From assembly GCF_947039605.1 (NCBI RefSeq), contig NZ_CAMQZG010000005.1:1-64000 (forward strand): 64,000 nucleotides of DNA, in the 5' to 3' direction. Source of the DNA: an uncultured Clostridium sp. Lineage in GTDB: Bacteria; Bacillota; Clostridia; Clostridiales; Clostridiaceae. A model generated the notes under the pieces. That model was given only the letters and a program-made list of their open reading frames with translations. It did no database searches and was not told the DNA's origin. The position numbers and the translations under genes were made by a program. How positions within the stretch are numbered: the first letter of the stretch is position 1; every line of letters starts with the position of its first letter. Positions 53,100-61,258 of the stretch are shown piece by piece.

Positions 53100-53138
53100 A
53101 AAGAATTTATGAGAAATCTCTCATAAATTCTTTTTTTA
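53099..53138. terminator. Bidirectional terminator
   Basis: AAAAGAATTTATGAGA pairs with TCTCATAAATTCTTTT between two converging genes. Confidence 0.88.
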
Positions 53139-53345
53139 ATCTTCTAGTTTAGTTGTGTGTATTATTATATTATTATTTGTTTTTATAGTTTCTGTCTTTT
53201 GGAAGAATCTATAAAAACATAGTCCTGTTAAGGCTATAAAAGCACTTACTGTAATGATAGAAGTAAGTGGAATTATAGTTTTTTTTGATTTTGGTTCAGT
53301 TATTTTGCCTACAAAGTTATCAGATTTTTCTAGGAAACGTTCCAT
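53136..53345 (-). CDS. Small single-pass membrane protein
   Basis: The 69-residue protein has a charged N-terminal 25 residues, one helix (IIPLTSIITVSAFIALTGLCFY) and a short tail. It follows the YcxB-like gene by 16 bases on the same strand, so the two form an operon. An AAAGGTGG ribosome binding site lies upstream of the ATG. The function is unknown; a partner role for the YcxB-like protein is a guess. Confidence 0.55.
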   Translation of the reverse strand: MERFLEKSDNFVGKITEPKSKKTIIPLTSIITVSAFIALTGLCFYRFFQKTETIKTNNNIIIHTTKLED

Positions 53346-53361
53346 TTATAAAGGCCACCTT

Positions 53362-54114
53362 TTATTTAGTTTTTAAATACAAAAAATCTTTAAGTAAAAA
53401 TTCTTTATTCGGATCAGTTGTAGCGAATGTAAGAAGTCCTATACCGTAATCTTCTGTATTTTTTATTTTTAGCATTTTTAATGGATTAGATACATTTAAA
53501 TATTTTTTATTTATATAAAAGCTAAATATAAAAGACCCATCAACTTGAAATTCTTTAATTTGACTAAGTGCTTCCCAGGGAATATATTCAGTTTTACTAT
53601 ATGAATATATTAAAAAGCCATTTTTATTTATTTTTCCAAGTTTAGTAATATCCTTTGAGTGAGCTTTTGCATAGTTTATAGCAGCAATGATAATTAAAGC
53701 ACCAAAGAGAATAGCCATTTTAACTATTTGTTGAAAGTTAGAACGATATGCCCCACTTACTACTAGTATTACAATAGTTCCTATTAATATAATTGATAGC
53801 ATTTGCATAGAACTTTTTTTTACTAATTGTATAGAATCTTCATTGTTAAAAATTTTAACGCAAGAAACCTCAGAATCTTCTATTAAAAGTTCTATTGGAT
53901 AATCTTTTAGAAATTGTTTTTTTATTTTATTAGGATTAAATACAAGAAGCATTCCTACATAGAAAAAACCAAAGTATAAACCACTATCAAAGATAAGTGA
54001 TGTTAGAAATGGAGTTGTAATTTTATTTAAAGCAAGGGTTATTATTAAGTAAAAAATTGTAGCAGCTATTGCAAGACGTAGACAAATAGCTTTTTTATTT
54101 ATAGTAATATTCAT
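53362..54114 (-). CDS. YcxB-like membrane protein
   Basis: The 250-residue protein has a pair of helices near residues 12-55 and another near 105-150, each followed by beta-rich soluble parts. The last segment, IYSYSKTEYIPWEALSQIKEF and what follows, has the look of a YcxB-like C-terminal domain (a PH-like fold seen in small Gram-positive membrane proteins). No catalytic motif is visible. The AAGGAAGGTACTTAA site precedes the ATG. It heads a two-gene operon with the small membrane protein downstream. The role is unknown. Confidence 0.6.
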   Translation of the reverse strand: MNITINKKAICLRLAIAATIFYLIITLALNKITTPFLTSLIFDSGLYFGFFYVGMLLVFNPNKIKKQFLKDYPIELLIEDSEVSCVKIFNNEDSIQLVKKSSMQMLSIILIGTIVILVVSGAYRSNFQQIVKMAILFGALIIIAAINYAKAHSKDITKLGKINKNGFLIYSYSKTEYIPWEALSQIKEFQVDGSFIFSFYINKKYLNVSNPLKMLKIKNTEDYGIGLLTFATTDPNKEFLLKDFLYLKTK

Positions 54115-54189
54115 TTAAGTACCTTCCTTTATTAGTTTTGATTATAAGAAAAATTTATCCTATAAGTATGATAATTACATGCTAAACTA

Positions 54190-54236
54190 AAAAACCATTA
54201 CTAAACTGAAGAGTAAGTTTAGTAATGGTTTTTTTA
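54190..54236. terminator. Bidirectional terminator
   Basis: AAAACCATTACTAAACT pairs with AGTTTAGTAATGGTTTT, flanked by A and T runs. It closes the minus-strand micro-ORF unit that begins at 54525. Confidence 0.88.
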
Positions 54237-54237
54237 G

Positions 54238-54363
54238 TTATCTTCTTTTTAAATTTCCTTGAGCAATAGCTCTTTTTAGAGCTAGTTTTCTGAAGGATAT
54301 TTTAATGAATTCAACTACAATAACAGTAAGTATCATGATCATAAGATAAATAGGCAAAACCAT
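54238..54363 (-). CDS. 41-residue membrane protein (micro-ORF 3)
   Basis: The minus-strand frame from ATG at 54361-54363 encodes MVLPIYLMIMILTVIVVEFI then a basic tail (KISFRKLALKRAIAQGNLKRR). It overlaps the end of the previous micro-ORF in another frame, starting at AAAAAATGG. The ribosome binding site is weak, so translation may depend on coupling or on a -1 slip on the six A. It ends at the terminator. One helix plus a basic tail is typical of small membrane regulators. Confidence 0.45.
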   Translation of the reverse strand: MVLPIYLMIMILTVIVVEFIKISFRKLALKRAIAQGNLKRR

Positions 54364-54428
54364 TTTTTATTTTCTAAAATATGAGGTAAGTAGTTACCTA
54401 CGCTAGCAGCTATTATAACATATATCAT
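54339..54428 (-). CDS. 29-residue hydrophobic peptide (micro-ORF 2)
   Basis: AGAGGTGCTATC precedes an ATG at 54426-54428 on the minus strand. The frame encodes MIYVIIAASVGNYLPHILEN then KKWFCLFIL and a TGA. A -1 slip at AAAAAA would fuse it to micro-ORF 3 as one protein of about 63 residues. It could therefore be a separate leader-type peptide or the front half of a broken or frameshifted gene. Confidence 0.4.
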   Translation of the reverse strand: MIYVIIAASVGNYLPHILENKKWFCLFIL

Positions 54429-54438
54429 GATAGCACCT

Positions 54439-54525
54439 CTAGTCATGACTTTTTCTCATGTTTTCTTTCATGATTTCTTCATTTTTCAAACGAGTTTGGC
54501 TAGCTTTTTGGTTTGATGATGCCAT
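54439..54525 (-). CDS. 28-residue charged peptide (micro-ORF 1)
   Basis: AGAGGAGTGTTATTT, a strong ribosome binding site, precedes the ATG at 54523-54525 on the minus strand. The frame encodes MASSNQKASQTRLKNEEIMK then ENMRKSHD and TAG. It is hydrophilic and would form an amphipathic helix. The next micro-ORF starts 10 bases after it. The three together look like one small operon of unknown role. Confidence 0.45.
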   Translation of the reverse strand: MASSNQKASQTRLKNEEIMKENMRKSHD

Positions 54526-54740
54526 AAATAACACTCCTCTAAAATTTTCTTATGTATTAAGATATTTCTATCATTCATTTTAATAAACAGTATGTCCATT
54601 ATAATTCTCATTTATAAATCTATATTAAAATATTTATAATTTCAAATTAGATTTTTTAGCGTTTTCATAAATGTTTATGAAGATTGCATATAAATTTATT
54701 GAAAAATATAGGTAAATATTAAAAACAAGTAATTAACTCT

Positions 54741-54781
54741 GCAAATAATCTCAAAAATTTGAAATTATTGAGATTATTTGC
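54741..54781 (+). promoter_or_regulatory. Perfect 14-bp inverted repeat upstream of the CobW operon
   Basis: GCAAATAATCTCAA at 54741-54754 is exactly inverted at 54768-54781 (TTGAGATTATTTGC), with a 13-base centre. No T run follows, so it is not an intrinsic terminator. It lies about 87 bases before the first gene of a metal-handling operon and is a candidate operator or structured leader. Between 54526 and here nothing else is evident. Confidence 0.6.
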
Positions 54782-54867
54782 CTATAAGGTTCTGTGAAGT
54801 TTTAGAATGTCATAAAAATATAGTTATAGGAATATAATCATAAGGAAAAAGCTAGAGGAGAGATTGT

Positions 54868-55812
54868 ATGAAGATAGATATTATATCGGGGTTTCTTGGT
54901 GCGGGAAAAACAACTTTGATAAAGAAGCTTTTGGCAGAAGAGTTATATAAAGAAAAGATAGCAATTATTGAAAATGAATATGGTGAAGTAGCTATTGATG
55001 GAAGCCTTTTAAGTGGTGAAAAGGTAGAGGTTACAGAGATAAGCTCTGGGTGTATTTGTTGTAATATTAAAGGTGATTTTAAGGAGAGTATTGCACAAAT
55101 AGTTAAAGATTATAAACCAACTAGAATTATTGTAGAGCCAACAGGTGTTGCAAAATTATCTGAGATTATTATATCTGTAAAGGAAGCAAATACAGTTAAT
55201 GCAAAGATAAATATGATAGCAACAGTTGTTGATGTTAATAATTTTTGGGCATATTTAAGAAATTTTGGGGAGTTTTATAAAAATCAAATTGTTAGTGCAG
55301 GAGTTATTTTATTAAGCAGAGCAGCAGATGTTACGGAGTTAGAACTTTTCAAAGTAGCTGAGGAAATAAGGATTTTAAATAAGACTGCAAATATAATAAC
55401 TACACCTTGGGATAAAATTTCTGCAAAAAGAATTATAGAAGTTGGAGAGATGCCAAGAGAAAAGCTTGTTACCGAGTTTAAGAAAGCTACTTTAAAAGGT
55501 AAAGCTACTGTTAGAATTGTGCATAATGCAAATGATGTTTTTGATAATTGGGGAGTGGAAACTTCTAAACTTTTTGATGAGGCAACACTTAAAAGTTTAC
55601 TAAATAATCTTTCAAAAGAAGGGCAATTTGGAAAGATTTTAAGAGCAAAAGGTATAGTACCTACAAAGACTGGTAAATGGGTTCAGTTTGATTATGTTCC
55701 AGGTGAGGTTGAGATAAAGCGATTTTCTGCTGATTATACAGGGAGAGTTTGCGTTATAGGAAGTAATTTAAATAAGAAGGAAATAGAAAATTTATTTTTA
55801 AAAAATAAATAA
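54868..55812 (+). CDS. CobW/G3E-family GTPase (metal chaperone)
   Basis: The 314-residue protein is a G3E GTPase. It has the P-loop IISGFLGAGKTTLIKKLL at the start, the Switch-like ENEYGEVAIDG, the metal motif SSGCICCNIKGDF (CxCC at about residues 64-67) and IIVEPTGVAKLSEII. The C-terminal third is a CobW_C domain. Such proteins deliver zinc or another metal at the expense of GTP. The expected NKxD motif is degenerate (VILLSRAADV), seen in some family branches. An AGAGGAGAG ribosome binding site precedes the ATG. It starts a four-gene operon with a second G3E protein, a permease and a TIGR03943 protein. Confidence 0.88.
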   Translation: MKIDIISGFLGAGKTTLIKKLLAEELYKEKIAIIENEYGEVAIDGSLLSGEKVEVTEISSGCICCNIKGDFKESIAQIVKDYKPTRIIVEPTGVAKLSEIIISVKEANTVNAKINMIATVVDVNNFWAYLRNFGEFYKNQIVSAGVILLSRAADVTELELFKVAEEIRILNKTANIITTPWDKISAKRIIEVGEMPREKLVTEFKKATLKGKATVRIVHNANDVFDNWGVETSKLFDEATLKSLLNNLSKEGQFGKILRAKGIVPTKTGKWVQFDYVPGEVEIKRFSADYTGRVCVIGSNLNKKEIENLFLKNK

Positions 55813-55830
55813 AACTAGGAGGTAGCTATA

Positions 55831-56418
55831 ATGAGAAAGTGTTCTGTTGATTTAGTTACTGGATTTTTATCTTCTGGTAAAACCAGTTTTATAAATATTT
55901 TTCTAAATAAAACTTTAAGAAGAGAAGAGTTAATTGTGATTCAATGCGAGGATGGTAAAGTTCTGATTGATGAGGATTTAGAGAGGAAATTTAATGTTAG
56001 TGTTAAAAAATTTTCATCAAGTAGTGAACTTAATGAGGAAAGATTAATTAGACTTATTAAGTTTTATAAGCCAGAGAGAATGATAGTTGAGTGTAATGGG
56101 GTTGAAGATATAACGAGTTTAGTTACTTTGTTTAATTCAAATAAGCTTAGAGCTTATTTTAAACTTACAGGAATTATAAGTATTTTAGATTCTTTAACAT
56201 TTAATATGCTAATTAAAAATTTAAGTCATTTAATTGTGCCTTGTATTGAAAGGAGTGATTTGATTATTTTAAATAAATCTAATGTAATTTCAGAAGAGGT
56301 GTTAGAGAAGAATTTAGGAATAGTAAAAAACTTAAATACACATGCACATATATTAGTTGCTTATGACAAGTTAGATTTAGAGAAAAAAATAATAAAAGCT
56401 AAGGTTATTAATGCTTAG
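55831..56418 (+). CDS. Short G3E-like GTPase without the CxCC motif
   Basis: At 195 residues this is a shortened relative of the preceding protein. The P-loop is LVTGFLSSGKTSFINIFL, and IVECNGVEDIT matches IVEPTG of the larger copy. At the place of GCICC it reads KKFSSSSELNEE, so the metal site is missing, and the C-terminal CobW domain is missing too. The NKxD-type motif is present (LIILNKSN). It may bind nucleotide only and act as a regulator or partner of the larger GTPase. AGGAGG precedes the ATG; the spacing to both neighbours is 16-18 bases. Confidence 0.75.
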   Translation: MRKCSVDLVTGFLSSGKTSFINIFLNKTLRREELIVIQCEDGKVLIDEDLERKFNVSVKKFSSSSELNEERLIRLIKFYKPERMIVECNGVEDITSLVTLFNSNKLRAYFKLTGIISILDSLTFNMLIKNLSHLIVPCIERSDLIILNKSNVISEEVLEKNLGIVKNLNTHAHILVAYDKLDLEKKIIKAKVINA

Positions 56419-56434
56419 CTAAGGGGGGAAAAAG

Positions 56435-57325
56435 ATGTTAGAAGTTTTATCGAAATTTTCGATAATCTTTTCCTCAATATTGTTAGAAGCTTTGCCCTTT
56501 ATATTAATAGGGGCAATTCTTTCTTCAATAATGCAGTTATTCGTAACTGAGGAATTGATAAAAAAATTCATACCAAAGAATAGTTTTTTAGGTAGTTTAG
56601 TTGCATCTGTTTTAGGGGTGTTTTTACCAGTATGCGAATGCGTTACAGTACCAATAACTAAAAGTCTTATTCAAAAGAAAGTGCCTGTAAATGTGGCTGT
56701 GACTTATATGCTTGCAGCACCAATAGTTAGTCCGCTTGTAATTGCATCAACTTATATAGCTTTTGATGGTAATTTAAAAGTTGTAATTTTAAGAGTTGGT
56801 ATTGGTATTTTAATTGCCATAACAGCAGGACTTATAATGATTCCATTGACTGCTGGGGATGACATATTAAAAAGTGGGGTAGCAACATTTAGATGTGATT
56901 GTGGGTGTGAAGATATAAAAAATAGTAATGAAAATAATGTATTGAAGCTTTTGAAAAGTGCGAGTATGGAATTTTATGATATTGCTAAATATTTTATAGT
57001 TGCATCTGGTATTGCAGCAATTTTTCAACTTAACGTAACAGAAGAATTTTTAAGTTCACTTGGGTTAAGTCATACTATGGGAATTATAATTATGATGCTT
57101 GTAAGTTTTCTTATTTCGCTTTGTTCTGAAGCAGATGCTTTTGTTGCACAGAGCTTTTTATCAAGTTTTTCACTTGGTGGGGTTATGAGTTTTCTTATAA
57201 TTGGACCTATGATAGATGTAAAGAACATAAGTATGTTATTGTCATCATTTAAAAAAGGTTTTGTGATAAAACTTACTTTTGTTATTTTTGCACTTGTGTT
57301 TATCAGCACAGCATTTATATTCTAG
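56435..57325 (+). CDS. Permease of the UPF0718/DUF318 (YcgR/ArsP-like) family
   Basis: The 296-residue protein has eight or so helices in two halves. Family motifs are FLPVCECVTVPITKSLIQKKVP with a Cys pair in the first half and SLCSEADAFVAQSFLSSF in the second. A cytoplasmic loop carries FRCDCGCEDIKN, a cysteine cluster suited to metal or arsenic binding. Relatives export organoarsenicals (ArsP) or work with a TIGR03943 protein (YcgQ/YcgR of B. subtilis), as here. The operon setting suggests metal transport. AAGGGGGG precedes the ATG. Confidence 0.88.
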   Translation: MLEVLSKFSIIFSSILLEALPFILIGAILSSIMQLFVTEELIKKFIPKNSFLGSLVASVLGVFLPVCECVTVPITKSLIQKKVPVNVAVTYMLAAPIVSPLVIASTYIAFDGNLKVVILRVGIGILIAITAGLIMIPLTAGDDILKSGVATFRCDCGCEDIKNSNENNVLKLLKSASMEFYDIAKYFIVASGIAAIFQLNVTEEFLSSLGLSHTMGIIIMMLVSFLISLCSEADAFVAQSFLSSFSLGGVMSFLIIGPMIDVKNISMLLSSFKKGFVIKLTFVIFALVFISTAFIF

Positions 57326-57335
57326 GGGGTAGTAT

Positions 57336-58040
57336 ATGAAGAGGTTTAATTTAGATCAGTTTATTTGGTTTTGTATTTTAGCAATATTATCTCTAGTTTT
57401 AACAGTGATGCTTTTTACAGGAAAGATGTTTTTACTTATAGATGGAGAGAGAATTCTTTCAACAATAATAATGCTTGTAATTTTATATTTACTTACAATT
57501 GTTCAGATAAGTAGGGTATTTACAGTCCCATCAAGAGAAGGAGTTAAATGTGGGTATGTACAATATATTTTACTTATAGGGATTTTGATACTTGTTTCTG
57601 TTATAGATATCCCAAAAACTTCTCTTGCAATGAAAGGCGTTAAACTGTATCACTCTGAACATGGACATGGAGAAAAGCATAATCATACACATACAGCACT
57701 TGATGATAATGCGAAGATAGTTATAACTTCAGAGAATTTTCATAATGGGATAGAGGAAATGACAGGACATGCGAATAAATATTTAGGAAAAGAAGTTGAG
57801 ATTGAAGGGATATATTATAAGGATGAAAAATATCCACAGAGTTTTATAATAACCCAGCTTAATATGAATTGTTGTATTGCTGATTCAGAGTATCTAGGGA
57901 TATTATGTGAAAAAGAAAATTTAGAGGGTATAGATTTAGAAAATGGAGATAAAATAAAGGTAATAGGTAAAATGTCCAATTTTTATGACAATGAAAAGCA
58001 ACTTGTGAAAATTAATGTTTTAAAAATAATAAAAGAATAG
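57336..58040 (+). CDS. TIGR03943 family protein (YcgQ-like)
   Basis: The 234-residue protein has about four helices in its first 110 residues, then a histidine-rich stretch HSEHGHGEKHNHTHT suited to metal binding, then a soluble OB-like domain containing FIITQLNMNCCIADSEYLGI. It pairs with the permease 10 bases upstream; such pairs are conserved in Firmicutes and are thought to handle a metal, probably zinc. It ends the operon, and a terminator follows. The His-rich loop supports a metal role; which metal is unknown. Confidence 0.85.
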   Translation: MKRFNLDQFIWFCILAILSLVLTVMLFTGKMFLLIDGERILSTIIMLVILYLLTIVQISRVFTVPSREGVKCGYVQYILLIGILILVSVIDIPKTSLAMKGVKLYHSEHGHGEKHNHTHTALDDNAKIVITSENFHNGIEEMTGHANKYLGKEVEIEGIYYKDEKYPQSFIITQLNMNCCIADSEYLGILCEKENLEGIDLENGDKIKVIGKMSNFYDNEKQLVKINVLKIIKE

Positions 58041-58051
58041 ATAATATTTCT

Positions 58052-58088
58052 TAGCAAGTCGATTTGTAAAAAATCTACTTGCTTTTTT
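58052..58088 (+). terminator. CobW operon terminator
   Basis: AGCAAGTCGATTT pairs with AAATCTACTTGCT and a T run follows. Confidence 0.8.
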
Positions 58089-58196
58089 ACTTTAAGGGCA
58101 TATAAGTATATGCCTATTGAGTTTATAGTATATTCATATTTTACTATATAGACAAAAAATATTATAATAAATTGACAAAACAAAAGAGGTGAATAC

Positions 58197-59201
58197 ATGA
58201 AAAAGTACAAAGGAATAATTCCAGGTTTGTTAGCTTGTATTGTAATTGCAATAGTTAGTAAAATACTTGGAAAATTTGTACCACAGCTTGGAGCATCAAC
58301 ATTTGCAATAGTTCTAGGTGTTATATGTGGTAATACAATTATTGGTGGAAAGAGATTTACTGCGGGAGTTAAATTTTCAGAAAAAGTTCTTTTAGCTTGG
58401 GCAATAGGTCTTTTAGGAGTTATATTAAATTTAAATGAAATAATATCAATAGGATATAAAGGTGTGCTTTTTGTTGTTATTCAAATGACATTAACAATAA
58501 TAGTGACATACTTTATAGGGAAAAAACTTGGATTTGGGAAGAAATTCACACTTTTAATGTGTGCAGGAAATGCAGTGTGTGGTTCATCAGCAATTGCAGC
58601 AACAGAAGGTGTAATTGATGCAGACCCAAAAGATAAGGGGATATCAGTAGCAATAGTAAATTTAACTGGAACAATATTAATGTTTGTATTGCCCGGTATA
58701 ACATATTTAATTTATGGTAATCAAGTAATGAAGAGTTCTGCTATGATAGGTGGAATACTTCAATCAGTAGGTCAGGTTGTAGCATCAGGAAAGATGATAA
58801 GTCCTGCAGTTTCAGAGATGGCAACTATTTTTAAGATAATAAGAATTATTTTTCTTGTAGTAGTAGTTTTAGTATTAGCTAAAGTTAATTCAGGAAGTGA
58901 TAAAAAAGAGCTTAAACATGAAGAAGAAAATATTAAAAAATCAAAAGTATCAGTTCCTTGGTTTATATATTTATTTTTTGGATTAACATTACTTTATACA
59001 TTTGGATTTATACCAAAGTGGTTAGGAAATGGAGTTCATCAAATTGGAGATATATTAGAAATTATAGCCCTTGCAGCAATTGGTGCAAGTGTTAAATTTA
59101 AAGATTTATTAGAACAAGGACCAAAAGCTATAATTTATGGTGGTTTAGTTGGTGTTTCTCAGATAATATTTGCGCTAGTACTTATATTTATTTTATTATA
59201 A
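58197..59201 (+). CDS. YeiH/UPF0324 family putative sulfate exporter
   Basis: The 334-residue protein has about ten membrane helices and the UPF0324 pattern: ASTFAIVLGVICGNTI near residue 35, KVLLAWAIGLLGVILNLNEI near 62, and MCAGNAVCGSSAIAATEGVI near 120, which is the family hallmark. The charged loop KKELKHEEENIKKSK lies before the last helices. The family is often labelled sulfate exporter on thin evidence. AAGAGGTG precedes the ATG. It stands alone, and a terminator follows. Confidence 0.88.
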   Translation: MKKYKGIIPGLLACIVIAIVSKILGKFVPQLGASTFAIVLGVICGNTIIGGKRFTAGVKFSEKVLLAWAIGLLGVILNLNEIISIGYKGVLFVVIQMTLTIIVTYFIGKKLGFGKKFTLLMCAGNAVCGSSAIAATEGVIDADPKDKGISVAIVNLTGTILMFVLPGITYLIYGNQVMKSSAMIGGILQSVGQVVASGKMISPAVSEMATIFKIIRIIFLVVVVLVLAKVNSGSDKKELKHEEENIKKSKVSVPWFIYLFFGLTLLYTFGFIPKWLGNGVHQIGDILEIIALAAIGASVKFKDLLEQGPKAIIYGGLVGVSQIIFALVLIFILL

Positions 59202-59221
59202 ATATGTATAATAAATATTGG

Positions 59222-59268
59222 AAAAAAACAGGATTTTTGAGTTTTTACTCTAAAATCCTGTTTTTATT
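59222..59268 (+). terminator. YeiH-like gene terminator
   Basis: AAAACAGGATTTT pairs with AAAATCCTGTTTT and T residues follow. Confidence 0.85.
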
Positions 59269-59427
59269 ATTAAAAAAAAGCATTAAGAACATAAAATATT
59301 GTAATGAAAGCATTTTGTTATACTAAAAATGATATGGTAGAATGATTAACGCGATAATAATGTTAAACTTACAAGAAGTTTAGTTAGTAAATTCATATAG
59401 CATTTTTAAAAATATGGAGGATATACA

Positions 59428-60156
59428 ATGTTAGATATTTTTGTTTGCATAACATCTGAAACGGAGCGAGAAGACTTCTTAAAGATTGTAGAGAAGACTA
59501 TATTTGTAAAAAATCTTGATATGAAAATAACTAAGCTTACTGGAAATCCATATGATATATTAGAAATGGTTAAAAAAAGAAAAGAGCCAGCGATATATTT
59601 TTTAAATGTATTTTTTGAGACTGATATCAATGGAATACAGCTTGGGGCAAAGCTTAGAGAATATGACGAACTTGGAGTCATTGTATACATAACACAACAT
59701 ATAGAGCTATTATACTTATCATACATTTATAAAGTAGAAGCTTTAGATTATATTTTAAAAAATGATGTCAAAAACTTAGAAGAAAGAGTTGAATCTTGCT
59801 TAGAGAGAGCAGATAAGAAACTTGGATTTGATAATGTTGAAATGAAAAAGATTAAAGTAAAGCAGGGCGATATTGTTTTTAGTATATCTATTGATGATAT
59901 ATTTTACTTTGAAACATCAGAAAAACCACATAGAATTATACTGCATAAAAAAGAAGAGAAGTTAGAGTTTGTGGGAAACTTAAAATCTCTAGAAATATCT
60001 ATTGGGACTGATTTTTTTAGATGTCATAAATCATATTTGATAAATAAATCTAAAGTTAAAGAAATTAATATTAAAGAAAAAACTGTGCTTATGGACAATA
60101 ACGAAGTTTGTCTAGTATCAAAAAGATTTATAAATGACCTTATAGAAGAAATATAG
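59428..60156 (+). CDS. AgrA-like LytTR regulator with degenerate receiver
   Basis: The 242-residue protein has an N-terminal receiver-like domain and a C-terminal LytTR DNA-binding domain (residues about 140-242, with IDDIFYFETSEKPHRI and FFRCHKSYLINKSKV). In active receivers the phosphorylated Asp follows a hydrophobic strand. Here the strand reads AIYFLNVFFETDINGI, so the site is Asn60. The acidic pair near the N-terminus is also gone (IFVCITSETERED). The late Lys is kept (DYILKND). It is therefore probably not controlled by phosphorylation. No histidine kinase is adjacent. The GGAGGATATACA site precedes the ATG. The gene-free DNA downstream contains dyads that might be its targets. Confidence 0.85.
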   Translation: MLDIFVCITSETEREDFLKIVEKTIFVKNLDMKITKLTGNPYDILEMVKKRKEPAIYFLNVFFETDINGIQLGAKLREYDELGVIVYITQHIELLYLSYIYKVEALDYILKNDVKNLEERVESCLERADKKLGFDNVEMKKIKVKQGDIVFSISIDDIFYFETSEKPHRIILHKKEEKLEFVGNLKSLEISIGTDFFRCHKSYLINKSKVKEINIKEKTVLMDNNEVCLVSKRFINDLIEEI

Positions 60157-60656
60157 GGTCATTTTTCATACCTTAAATTCACCGTGAAATTGGAAAAAGC
60201 CACTGTGAATTAATAAAAATTCGCCAGAGGCTAAAGTATATTTTGTAGTTTCGCAATAGAGTTTATTTTATTTATATCTAGATTGTTAATAGCAGTAAGA
60301 AATCGTTCATTTAATGATAAGAGGCTCAAGTTTACAAGTTGCAATCTTGTAAAGCTGAATGAACAAATATCAACAATCTAATTATAATATCAAATGTTTA
60401 AATATCAACAAACTCATAATATCATAATATTAAAAGAAAAAGTTCATAATTGTCCTGAAATGATGTTTTGAAGTCATATTGTGAAAAAGATAGTTCTTAG
60501 GATGAAGAATTATAACTTTAGGAATTAATATTATTTATTGAAGTTATATTGTAATACTAATTTATATATGTTAAAATAATAAAGTAAAACTTAATTATAA
60601 ATTTTAGGAATATTTATTATGCTTTTGAGCAAAATAATTCTAGAACGGTTATTTAT
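60157..60656. other. 500-base gene-free region with nested inverted repeats
   Basis: No gene is seen. TTTACAAG at 60331-60338 is perfectly inverted at 60346-60353 and lies inside an outer pair, GTTCATT (about 60305) and AATGAAC (about 60357). AAATATCAACAA occurs at 60365 and again at 60400, 35 bases apart. A small dyad TTCACCGTGAA lies near 60178. The region separates the LytTR gene from a tRNA and could hold regulator sites or a structured RNA. Confidence 0.5.
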
Positions 60657-60746
60657 GGAGAGATGTCTGAGCGGTTGAAAGAGCACGCCTGGAACGCGTG
60701 TATAGGACTATTTCTATCGTGGGTTCAAATCCCACTTTCTCCGCCA
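60657..60746 (+). tRNA. tRNA-Ser(GGA)
   Basis: Acceptor arms GGAGAGA and TTTCTCC pair (one G-U), with discriminator G and encoded CCA. The anticodon loop CTGGAAC gives GGA, which reads UCC and UCU. A long variable arm is present. This is the tRNA that the serS T-box specifier UCC would sense. Confidence 0.96.
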
Positions 60747-60750
60747 TAAC

Positions 60751-61018
60751 TGTGCTAGATGGGGAGTTAGCGGTGCCCTGTAACTTGCAATCCGCTATAG
60801 CAAGATTGAACACCTACCGAGGCTTTAACTTTGTATAGTCTGCCTTAGGCAAGTGATGTTGAGAGTTGGGTCCCATGCAATGAAAGCCTGCGAACCTGGT
60901 CAGATCCGGAAGGAAGCAGCCATAAGCAGTCTCTTTCATGTGCCATGGTCAAATCTGGCTTGAGTTAACTACTTAAGTAACGTATATGGATTATTGTCAG
61001 AGTAGGTGCATGGTTTTT
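60751..61018 (+). ncRNA. ffs: SRP RNA (6S/scRNA type, Firmicutes long form)
   Basis: The domain IV core is unmistakable: GAACCTGGTCAGATCCGGAA followed by GGAAGCAGCC around 60893-60925, which binds Ffh. The total length of about 268 bases and the 5' Alu-like part (GGGAGTTAGC, then CCGCTATAGC) match the long SRP RNA of Bacillus and Clostridium. It lies 5 bases after tRNA-Ser(GGA), so the two are probably made as one transcript. dnaX, which often follows ffs in clostridia, does not follow here. End points are approximate. Confidence 0.93.
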
Positions 61019-61030
61019 ATAATTAAGAAT

Positions 61031-61064
61031 TTTCAGCCTTTAGGTTTAACCTAAAGGCTTTTTT
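61031..61064 (+). terminator. ffs terminator
   Basis: AGCCTTTAGGTT pairs with AACCTAAAGGCT around a 1-2 base centre and a T run follows. Confidence 0.9.
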
Positions 61065-61178
61065 CTTTATATGATATTAAAATAGAAAAAAATACGTCAT
61101 TTTAAATTAATAATGAAGGTTATATGTCAAAAGTAGTTAGTAAAATAGCTGCTTTTTTTATTTCTTATAAAATATTAC

Positions 61179-61209
61179 TTGCACTTAACCTAACGTAAGG
61201 GTTTATAGT
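61179..61209 (+). promoter_or_regulatory. MerR-type promoter of the QacA-like exporter
   Basis: TTGCAC at 61179-61184 and TATAGT at 61204-61209 are exactly 19 bases apart. The spacer holds AACCTAACGTAAGGGTT, an imperfect dyad with the CCTAA..AAGG core also seen at 35214. The same -35 and spacing as the ABC exporter promoter suggest control by the same or a related MerR protein. Confidence 0.75.
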
Positions 61210-61258
61210 TAAAATATAAGAGAGAGAAAAGAAACAATAAACTAAGGAGGAATTTGAG

